DNA of 47,755 bases. Origin: CAVVVS01 sp963751355 (GTDB taxonomy: Bacteria; Bacteroidota; Ignavibacteria; Ignavibacteriales; Ignavibacteriaceae). The stretch covers positions 1 to 47,755 of the forward strand of contig CAVVVS010000024.1 in the NCBI GenBank assembly GCA_963751355.1, written 5' to 3'. A program made the translations under genes and the position numbers. Shown one piece after another: positions 34,658 to 42,221 of this stretch (the first letter of the stretch is position 1; each line of letters starts with the position of its first letter). Under the pieces are notes generated by a model. The model made no database searches. It was not told the DNA's origin and worked only from the letters and a program-made list of their open reading frames with translations.

Positions 34658-35302
34658 ATGAAATCGAAAGAAATCATACGGGTAGCAATACTTGATGATG
34701 ATATAGAATTCAGGGAACTAATATCATTCACTATAAACAATAACTACGGATATTCATGTGTAGGCTTATATGGTTCATGTGAGGAAGCACTTAATAAAAT
34801 CGAAGATGACACTCCCGATATCCTACTTCTGGATATTGCTATGCCTGGTAAATCGGGAATTGAAAGTATTAAAGAAATAAAACATAAATATCCTTCCGTA
34901 GAAATTTTAATGCTCACGGTTCTAAGCGATAACGAAAAAATCTTTGAATCAATAAGGAGAGGTGCTGTCGGGTATATTTTAAAGAAAAGTCCTTCATACA
35001 AATTATTGGAGGCAATTAAAGAGGCGTATGAAGGAGGGGCCCCTTTCCCCGGAGAAATTGCACGAAAAGTACTTCAATATTTCAAAACCCCGCTTATTGA
35101 TTCATCACAAACCGAATTGTCGGAACGTGAAAAGGAAGTGCTTGAAGCATTGGTTGAAGGGCACAGCACTAAAAATATTGCGGATAAATTATTCGTCAGC
35201 ATAAATACAATTAGATTTCATTTAAGAAATATTTATAACAAGCTTCATGTAAATTCCCGCACGGAAGCAGTTGCTAAGGCTTTAAAGAATCGAATAATTT
35301 AA
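34658..35302 (+). CDS. NarL/FixJ-type response regulator of module 2
   Basis: This is a 214-residue paralogue of the module 1 regulator. I prefer the ATG at 34658 over the in-frame ATG at 34622. AGGG lies just ahead of it, and the product (MKSKEIIRVAILDDD) then aligns end to end with the other regulator (MINKNIIWVSILDDD), giving identical lengths. The receiver has D59 (LLLDIAMPGKSG) and MLTVLSD, with Lys in YILKKSP. The LuxR-type helix-turn-helix (about 150-212) reads SEREKEVLEALVEGHSTKNIADKLFVS. The recognition helix region (INTIRFHLRNIYNKLHVNSR versus FHTIRFHLHNIYNKLHVNSR) is nearly unchanged, so the two regulators probably bind the same DNA sites and could cross-talk. Confidence 0.94.
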   Translation: MKSKEIIRVAILDDDIEFRELISFTINNNYGYSCVGLYGSCEEALNKIEDDTPDILLLDIAMPGKSGIESIKEIKHKYPSVEILMLTVLSDNEKIFESIRRGAVGYILKKSPSYKLLEAIKEAYEGGAPFPGEIARKVLQYFKTPLIDSSQTELSEREKEVLEALVEGHSTKNIADKLFVSINTIRFHLRNIYNKLHVNSRTEAVAKALKNRII

Positions 35303-35326
35303 TCATTTATCTATTCTTAAATGATT
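35301..35326 (+). terminator. AT-only hairpin overlapping the end of regulator 2
   Basis: AATCATTT (35301-35308) and AAATGATT (35319-35326) form a perfect 8-bp stem with a 10-nt loop, beginning within the stop codon. It is weak because of its AT content, and no U-tract follows. Confidence 0.35.
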
Positions 35327-35366
35327 TGCATATATATAATCTTCAATATTTATCACTTCAATTTAA

Positions 35367-35386
35367 AACTATCCAATTGAATAGTT
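35367..35386. promoter_or_regulatory. Palindromic operator candidate, site 5
   Basis: AACTATCCA-AT-TGAATAGTT, with arms matching at 8 of 9 positions. It lies 64 bp after regulator 2 and 114 bp upstream of the first module 2 cargo gene start, matching site 2 in module 1. Confidence 0.65.
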
Positions 35387-35500
35387 GATTTCACACTTCA
35401 TCATTAATAAGTTAAGGCGACTTTTATTCCGCGCAGGGAGTGCTTGCTTTTGGAATATTATAAAAAAATTACAAAACTCTGCGGAAAGGAAGAGAAAGGC

Positions 35501-37672
35501 ATGGGCAATGTAGTTAAAGGAAATGTATTATTGCGTATTGTTTTTGTTGCCAGCATTGTGTTTTTCACAATAGTTCCTCTTACTGCAAATACCATTAAAA
35601 GTAATTATAGCGGTGATTGGGGTCAAAGCGGTATTTGGGATAGCAAAACGGTTCCAGGGCTCAATGATGATGTAATTATTTCTGCAAATGATACTGTTTA
35701 TATGAATCCAATGTCCAGAAATTTTCTCGTTAATTGTAACTCATTAACTGTGTACGGGACCCTCATCTTAGGAAACGGTGGTGATTACTATTTTACTCAC
35801 TTAAATATTAATAAATCTTTTTCTATTGCAAACTTTGGAATTGTAAAACCTGTTCTAGACACCACGGTGCTTACCAGACCCTCGTCTTCTTATATTTCAA
35901 TAGGAAGTGATTTTTCAATTTCCGGAAAATTTATTGCATACATGGTAAACTCTAAAGCATATGCTAGAGTAGATGTAGATTTATACGGCAATGGAACCAT
36001 TAATTGTGATTCAAATTATATCCCAAATCTTATTATCGACAAAAATGTTACACTTAACGGCATAATAGATTGTAATTCTTTACAGCTAGCCGGAAAGCTG
36101 GATAATTCCAATGGTAGTGTGACAATACTTGCTAACGGTTCGATCTACTTATATTCGTTAGGGAGTATTACTAATGCACCTATTTATAAGAAAAATGTTA
36201 TTATTATTTACGGCGGCGGTGAAATAACCGGGAATGAGTTACCTGATAGTGTGTATGAACTGGATTTTGGCGGAGATATAACATTAAGTAAGTCCGTGAC
36301 AGTAACGCATTATCTTAAATGTACCGCTAATAATAAAGCCTTAATTTATACAAACAAAGACACTCTTACTTTAGGTGATAGTGCAAATACATTTCTTAAT
36401 TCAGATCACTACATTGCCGGTAATTTGTCACGTGTATTTTCTTCCCATGACAGCCTTGTTTTCTTCACCGGCACATCGCAGCGTTTTAGGCCTGCAATCA
36501 TAAAATTGAATAATCTTAAGGGAGAAAAAGATACAGTAACGGTAACTGCTGTTGATACTCCCGTCAATGTTAAAACCATTCCTCAAAGCATTGCAGCAGT
36601 AGAAAAATATCATTACTGGGAAATAGGATCCTCTCAGAATTATTCTAAAAATGTTGATGCAAATGTTTATCTCAACTGGTACGAACAAAATCCTTTCAAT
36701 ATGTTTGCAGATTATATAGGCAACAAACTAAACATAACAGTAATACGGGGCAATCAAACTAGGGGCGAATGGACTGATGTAGATAATAATCCTCAAACTA
36801 GTTACGGAAGTTATGGCCAATTGGTAACCGGAAAATCATTCAAATCTTTTGGTGATTTTACAACTGCAGAAATTTATAAAGTCCCTAACGGGGATTTTGA
36901 AACCTGGCAGTACGGACAGCCGTATGGATGGAAAGACAGTAATACTGCCTTAGCCGAACCGGTTACCGAATCGTCTAATGCTCATTCAGGTTCTTCTGCA
37001 GTTGAAGGTGATGTGGTTACCAATTCCAATAACACTAGTATCATTGTATCTCCCGGCTTAAAAATAGTAATTCCTTTTTGGAAGGTACCAAATGCTTTGA
37101 AAGGATATTACCAATTTAATTCGGTAGGTAACGATAAATTTTTTGTTGATGCAAAATTATATAAAGATTCAAATATTGTAGCAGAAGGTTCCTTTTTAGA
37201 TTCAACTTCTTCTACTACTTATAAGGAATTTAATTTTAACATATCTTCGTTAACCAAAACAGCGGTAGATACCGTAGACTCATTATCTATTGAAGTTAGC
37301 TTGAAACCCGGAAATTCAAACCAGTATCACATCGGCAGTTCTTTTTTTGTTGATGATTTTTCATTTGGTAAAATCACGGATTTATCCGCAGCAAAAAACA
37401 ATATCCCTCATGAGTTTACTCTCTATCAAAACTATCCTAATCCGTTTAACCCAACTACAAAAATAAAATTTACTATACCCAAAGCCGGAAACGTTAATCT
37501 TACGGTTTATAATATACTGGGTCAAAAAATACGTGAATTAATAAACAGATTTATTCAGGCCGGGAAACATAGTTTTGAATTCAATGGCAATAACCTTTCA
37601 AGCGGAATATACTTTTACCGGTTAAAAGAAGATAATCATACACAATCAAGAAAAATGATTTTACTTAAATGA
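35501..37672 (+). CDS. T9SS-sorted protein with G8-like and jelly-roll-like domains, paralogue 1
   Basis: This is a 723-residue exported protein. I take the ATG at 35501, after AAAGGA, instead of the in-frame TTG at 35444. The ATG gives a compact signal peptide (NVVKGNVLLRIVFVASIVFF), whereas the TTG adds 19 polar residues. The mature start ANTIKSNYSGDWGQSGIWDSKTVPGLNDDVIIS resembles the G8-type domain (W…tW, VP, DdV.I). A right-handed beta-helix-like region runs to about residue 450. A jelly-roll-like domain follows (about 461-630, PNGDFETW, HSG, GYYQF, DDFSF), then the T9SS tail (about 635-723). It is the first cargo gene of module 2, and two paralogues follow. The role is unknown; surface carbohydrate or matrix binding is inferred. 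Confidence 0.85.
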   Translation: MGNVVKGNVLLRIVFVASIVFFTIVPLTANTIKSNYSGDWGQSGIWDSKTVPGLNDDVIISANDTVYMNPMSRNFLVNCNSLTVYGTLILGNGGDYYFTHLNINKSFSIANFGIVKPVLDTTVLTRPSSSYISIGSDFSISGKFIAYMVNSKAYARVDVDLYGNGTINCDSNYIPNLIIDKNVTLNGIIDCNSLQLAGKLDNSNGSVTILANGSIYLYSLGSITNAPIYKKNVIIIYGGGEITGNELPDSVYELDFGGDITLSKSVTVTHYLKCTANNKALIYTNKDTLTLGDSANTFLNSDHYIAGNLSRVFSSHDSLVFFTGTSQRFRPAIIKLNNLKGEKDTVTVTAVDTPVNVKTIPQSIAAVEKYHYWEIGSSQNYSKNVDANVYLNWYEQNPFNMFADYIGNKLNITVIRGNQTRGEWTDVDNNPQTSYGSYGQLVTGKSFKSFGDFTTAEIYKVPNGDFETWQYGQPYGWKDSNTALAEPVTESSNAHSGSSAVEGDVVTNSNNTSIIVSPGLKIVIPFWKVPNALKGYYQFNSVGNDKFFVDAKLYKDSNIVAEGSFLDSTSSTTYKEFNFNISSLTKTAVDTVDSLSIEVSLKPGNSNQYHIGSSFFVDDFSFGKITDLSAAKNNIPHEFTLYQNYPNPFNPTTKIKFTIPKAGNVNLTVYNILGQKIRELINRFIQAGKHSFEFNGNNLSSGIYFYRLKEDNHTQSRKMILLK

Positions 37673-37750
37673 GATAATTTGAGACCTCAAAGCAAGATAA
37701 GTTCTAGATATGGGTATAATTTTTAATCATGATCTTTCAAAAAACAAATT

Positions 37751-39913
37751 ATGAAATCATTTTTTTACTATTTCACATTAGTCTTTGTAATTGGCTGTTC
37801 ACTAATGCTAAAAGCCAACACAATAAAAAGTGCAAAAAGCGGAAAGTGGTCCTCGCCTTCAACCTGGGATGCTAATGCGGTACCAAGTTCTTCTGATAAT
37901 GTTATGATATCTACTAATGATACTGTTTACATTGATGTAGACGACCTTCATGCCGATTGCAATAATTTATTAATTAATGGTTCTTTAATATTGGCATATG
38001 ACAGTGTTAAAAATCATACAGGAATTTATATATGGGATTCCTTAAAAATTTCAAAAACTGGTGAAATTTTATTGCCCCCCAAAACTCCATCAAGCAAATC
38101 ATATTATCATACAATAACTGTTTCCGGAGGAGGTATAATCAATAACGGCAGATTTATCGGAGGAACCAAATCTAATGATTTCGGAATTTACCTCAACCTT
38201 TATGGAAAAAATATAATCTCAGGAAATTCTATTTTCGTTGATTTATTTAGCCCTTATGGCAAATCTGTTGTTATGGATACTGTGAACTGTCAACGGTTAA
38301 CATTTGCTGATACATTAGACCTTTCATCAGGTATAGTAAAGATAGAAGACAACGGATCTATTTATCGTGAAGGTGGGGGCGTAATAAACCGTTCTCCAAT
38401 ATTTGGAAAAAATATTCAAGTATATTATGAAAATACAATAAAGGACAGTATTATAACCGGCCCCGAACTTCCTTCTGAAGCTGCAGGTATTTATTTCGAT
38501 AAAAATATTACTCTAACGAAAAATTTATTTGTAAGGACTTATATTGGGCTACCTTATAATTTAAAAGGCAGTTTAAAGCTATTTACCTCAAATTATACTT
38601 TAACCTTAGGAACCGGATTCGGAACAAGCCCCAATTTACTGAGCAGCGTTTTTATTATAGGTAATCTTGCGCGTGTTTTTACATCGGTGGATAAATACAA
38701 TATGAAAAAAGACAGCCTTATATTCCCGTTAGCAACAATTAAGCAGTTCAGGCCAATAGCGATTAAATTAAATAATGCTACGGCTGATAAAGATACAATT
38801 ACTCTTTCAATAAATAAATCTTCTGTTACTACAAACAACCTGCTACAAAATCTGGCAGCTATAAACAATCAATTCCACTGGACTATTAAAGCTTCATCTA
38901 ATTATAATAATGTTGATGCAAATGTATCTCTAAGTTTAAACAAAAGTGATTACATAAAAAATCCCGCATTAGCTGCGGTTGTACAGTCAAGCGATTATGC
39001 CTCCAGTATTTGGAACACGAGCAATAATAATATTAGATACGGAGAAATTGTTTATAACGACAGCTTAAAATATCAAACAGTTACTGCGTCATTTAAATCT
39101 TTCGGTGATTTTACAACCGGTGAAGTATTTGATATTCCAAATAACGGATTTGAATTCTGGTCTTCCCCAAAAGCTCCCGAAGGCTGGACAAAACAAGACA
39201 CAGCGTTAGGCACCATCTTTAAAGATACAAACAATGTACATTCAGGACTTTATTCACTTAAAGGAATTGTTGCTGATAGCTCCGGGATAAACATTGCACC
39301 TAAACTTAGTTTTACAGTTCCATTTAAGAAAAAATTCAGCCAACTCTTTGGTTATTATGAGTTTAATTCTCAAGGTAGTGATGTTTTTTCGATAGATGTG
39401 AAATTTATAAAAAACGGTATTGTAACCGGTGATGGATTATATGAGGATTCATTAAACGTAAACAGTTTTCAAAATTTTTCAGATGAAATTAAATACGATT
39501 CTGCTTTCGGGCAGCCAGACTCATTATCAATATTAATTTCCATAAAACCTGGAGACAAGAACAGTCTCCATTCCGGAAGTAAGTTTTGGATAGATGATTT
39601 ATCATTGAATAAAACAACTGGTGTTAGAGAACAAAGTACTGTTATGCCTGTTAAATCCGAATTATTTCAAAACTATCCCAATCCGTTTAATCCTACCACA
39701 AAAATAAAATTTACCATACCAAAAGCTGGAAACGTAAATCTTGCAGTTTATAATATACTAGGTCAAAAAATACGTGAATTAATAAACGGATTTATTCAGG
39801 CCGGGAAACATAGTTTTGAATTCAATGGCAATAACTTATCAAGCGGAATATACTTTTACCGGTTAAAAGAAAACGGTCATGCACTAATAAGAAAAATGAT
39901 TCTCTTAAAATAA
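37751..39913 (+). CDS. T9SS-sorted protein with G8-like and jelly-roll-like domains, paralogue 2
   Basis: This 720-residue paralogue has the same layout. The signal peptide ends MLKANT. The G8-like block is SGKWSSPSTWDANAVPSSSDNVMIS, and beta-helix-like repeats extend to about 450. The jelly-roll-like domain (about 462-630) has NNGFEFW, HSGLYSLKG, GYYEF and WIDDLSL. The T9SS tail spans about 631-720. The tail DNA is almost identical to that of paralogue 1 over about 110 bp (39761-39870 versus 37520-37630), while the rest of the two genes has diverged strongly; this suggests gene conversion of the sorting domain. No strong ribosome site is evident. It lies 78 bp after paralogue 1 and 25 bp before paralogue 3. 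Confidence 0.85.
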   Translation: MKSFFYYFTLVFVIGCSLMLKANTIKSAKSGKWSSPSTWDANAVPSSSDNVMISTNDTVYIDVDDLHADCNNLLINGSLILAYDSVKNHTGIYIWDSLKISKTGEILLPPKTPSSKSYYHTITVSGGGIINNGRFIGGTKSNDFGIYLNLYGKNIISGNSIFVDLFSPYGKSVVMDTVNCQRLTFADTLDLSSGIVKIEDNGSIYREGGGVINRSPIFGKNIQVYYENTIKDSIITGPELPSEAAGIYFDKNITLTKNLFVRTYIGLPYNLKGSLKLFTSNYTLTLGTGFGTSPNLLSSVFIIGNLARVFTSVDKYNMKKDSLIFPLATIKQFRPIAIKLNNATADKDTITLSINKSSVTTNNLLQNLAAINNQFHWTIKASSNYNNVDANVSLSLNKSDYIKNPALAAVVQSSDYASSIWNTSNNNIRYGEIVYNDSLKYQTVTASFKSFGDFTTGEVFDIPNNGFEFWSSPKAPEGWTKQDTALGTIFKDTNNVHSGLYSLKGIVADSSGINIAPKLSFTVPFKKKFSQLFGYYEFNSQGSDVFSIDVKFIKNGIVTGDGLYEDSLNVNSFQNFSDEIKYDSAFGQPDSLSILISIKPGDKNSLHSGSKFWIDDLSLNKTTGVREQSTVMPVKSELFQNYPNPFNPTTKIKFTIPKAGNVNLAVYNILGQKIRELINGFIQAGKHSFEFNGNNLSSGIYFYRLKENGHALIRKMILLK

Positions 39914-39938
39914 ATATACTTTTCAAGGAATTAGAGTA

Positions 39939-42110
39939 ATGAAACTAACTCTGTATACTTTCTTCATACTTTTTATTTTTATTTTACCCACTTCCGCGCA
40001 GACGGTTAAGAGCGTTAGAGACGGATACTGGAGCAGCCCTTACACATGGAGTACCGGCAAAGTACCGGTTAAAGGAGATAATGTAATTATTTCGTCTTCC
40101 GACACGGTAATAGTAGATATAAGCAACAGCAACGGTGGCGCACAATGCAGTACGCTTACGATCGACGGTGCATTGACCTTTGATCCGAACAACTATTACG
40201 ATCCGGGAACTATTTCGGTTTTTAACAATTTAACTATTGCCCCGGACGGAAAGATTATTCCGGCAAGAGATACAACTTTTTTGTTTACATCAGAAATTTA
40301 TGCAATCACAGTCTACGGCGATTTCATAAACAACGGTGAATTTCAAACATCCTTAAGTAATTCAAAGAATTCGATGAAAATAATGCTGACAATGTACGGC
40401 AGCAGCAATAGCTTGATATCGAACATCGGGACAACAACTTATATTTATTGGATAAATGCTTACAACAAGACCTCTATAAGCGGTAGTTTCTCGTGTAATA
40501 ATTTCGATCTTTACGGACCTTTGGATAACAGCGGCGGACAGTTAAAAATATTAAACAACGGAGGTATTTATTTTGATACAGCTGCAAGTTTTGCCGTTAC
40601 GCCGGAATTCGGAAAATATATATCGATAACATACAATAATCATAAAACAAAAACGACTGGTGTTGAACTGCCGGATACGGTTAATGAACTCAGATTTGCA
40701 GACAGCCTGATACTTAATAAATCAATTACTGTACTTCATCAATTGGCTTTCAACGGAACCTTATTTACCGGCAACGATACTTTAACTCTAGGCGACAGTG
40801 CCTTTACGTTAAACGATTTCAATAATTTCGTAATCGGAAATATGGCAAGAGTATTCCGTTCAAAAGACAGCCTTGTATATCTTGTGGGTGTCCGCAGTAT
40901 GCCGCAAGCAAGGACGCTGGCAATTAAATTGAATAACTTACCCGCCGCCGGCGCAAAGATTACGGTAACGGCATCCGACTCGTCTTTAAATATCAATCCT
41001 CTTCCATCAGATGTCTCCGCATACGAAAAATATTATTTCTGGAATATTAAAGCCGACCCTTCTTATTCCAGAAATATTGATGCTGATGTTTCGCTTTCTT
41101 TCAACAGTGACAAATACAGTATTACGGGAAACCTTGATTATATAAATAATTATCTTGCGGCTGCAATATTAAAGGGTAATCAAAATACCGGGCAATGGAA
41201 TACTGTCAACAATAATATTGGTATTTCGGAACTGGACGGCATGACTTCTGTTACATCAAAAGTAAACTCATTCGGCGATTTTACAATGGGTCAGCTATAC
41301 GAACTACCCAACGGTAATTTTGAAACATGGCAATACGGCTGGCCTTACGGATGGAAGGAAAGAATCGAGGCCTATTCTACGGGTATAAGCCAGTCCGACA
41401 GCGCTCATTCGGGGTCGTATGCCGCTGAAGGCACTGTGGTAACGGGATATAATAACGCAATTGTAGCCCCGGATATGAAGTTTTCGATTCCTTTCTTGAA
41501 ATATCCGCAGGTATTAAAAGGTTTCTACCAATTCTACCCGGTTAACGGCGATAAATACTATATCAATGTAACGTTCTATAAAGATTCCAATGTCGTGGGA
41601 CAAGGTTCTTTCATAGATTCTTCCGAAGTTGCCTCTTATAAAGAATTTGATATCGGAATTTCTCTTCTGACTCAAACTCCGGGCGACACTGCCGGCTCTT
41701 CTAGCATAGATTCGCTGTCAATCGAAACAGGTATTAAACCCGGTAATTTAAACTCGTACCACTTGGGAAGCAGGTTTTTACTGGATGATTTATCTTTCGG
41801 TAAAATCACGGACGTTATATCCTCGCGAAATAATATCCCGAGTAAATTTACTTTATATCAAAATTATCCCAATCCATTTAATCCTTCAACTAATATAACT
41901 TTTTCGATTCCTAATCAAAGTCATGTAGTATTGGAGATATCTGATATTTTGGGAAGGAAGGTTGCAACGCTGATAAATTCCTATTTGGCTCCGGGAGTAC
42001 ACCGAATTGTTTGGAATGCAGACAATTATTCAAGCGGAGTTTATTTCTATCAATTAAGAGATAAGAGCAATAATAGAATTATAACTAAAAAAATGCTGCT
42101 TTTAAAATAA
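39939..42110 (+). CDS. T9SS-sorted protein with G8-like and jelly-roll-like domains, paralogue 3
   Basis: This is the third paralogue, with 723 residues. The signal peptide ends PTSAQ. DGYWSSPYTWSTGKVPVKGDNVIIS is the clearest G8-like block of the three. The jelly-roll-like domain begins at about 455 (PNGNFETWQYGWPYGWKE) and is closest to paralogue 1 (PNGDFETWQYGQPYGWKD). Its sorting domain (about 633-723) differs from the other two in wording (SHVVLEISDILGRKVATLIN, VWNADNYSSGVYFYQL), so it was not part of the recent exchange between paralogues 1 and 2. Codon use is more GC-rich than in paralogues 1 and 2. It is probably co-transcribed with paralogue 2. A MITE-like element lies directly downstream. 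Confidence 0.85.
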   Translation: MKLTLYTFFILFIFILPTSAQTVKSVRDGYWSSPYTWSTGKVPVKGDNVIISSSDTVIVDISNSNGGAQCSTLTIDGALTFDPNNYYDPGTISVFNNLTIAPDGKIIPARDTTFLFTSEIYAITVYGDFINNGEFQTSLSNSKNSMKIMLTMYGSSNSLISNIGTTTYIYWINAYNKTSISGSFSCNNFDLYGPLDNSGGQLKILNNGGIYFDTAASFAVTPEFGKYISITYNNHKTKTTGVELPDTVNELRFADSLILNKSITVLHQLAFNGTLFTGNDTLTLGDSAFTLNDFNNFVIGNMARVFRSKDSLVYLVGVRSMPQARTLAIKLNNLPAAGAKITVTASDSSLNINPLPSDVSAYEKYYFWNIKADPSYSRNIDADVSLSFNSDKYSITGNLDYINNYLAAAILKGNQNTGQWNTVNNNIGISELDGMTSVTSKVNSFGDFTMGQLYELPNGNFETWQYGWPYGWKERIEAYSTGISQSDSAHSGSYAAEGTVVTGYNNAIVAPDMKFSIPFLKYPQVLKGFYQFYPVNGDKYYINVTFYKDSNVVGQGSFIDSSEVASYKEFDIGISLLTQTPGDTAGSSSIDSLSIETGIKPGNLNSYHLGSRFLLDDLSFGKITDVISSRNNIPSKFTLYQNYPNPFNPSTNITFSIPNQSHVVLEISDILGRKVATLINSYLAPGVHRIVWNADNYSSGVYFYQLRDKSNNRIITKKMLLLK

Positions 42111-42118
42111 TTTGTTAA

Positions 42119-42196
42119 AGTTGAGACTCACTTGTCTCTGCCTTTGTCCAATTGCGAGACGAAAAGTAAAACATAATAAAAAAGTGAGTCTCAACT
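42119..42196. mobile_element. 78-bp MITE-like element with 15-bp inverted ends
   Basis: AGTTGAGACTCACTT (42119-42133) is exactly inverted as AAGTGAGTCTCAACT (42182-42196). The pentamer GTTAA flanks it directly on both sides (42114-42118 and 42197-42201), as a target-site duplication would. Inside, GTCTC (42134-42138) and GAGAC (42156-42160) could extend the fold. It encodes no protein, so mobility would need a transposase from elsewhere. Confidence 0.6.
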
Positions 42197-42221
42197 GTTA
42201 AAAAAATTAGGAGATTTGAAG

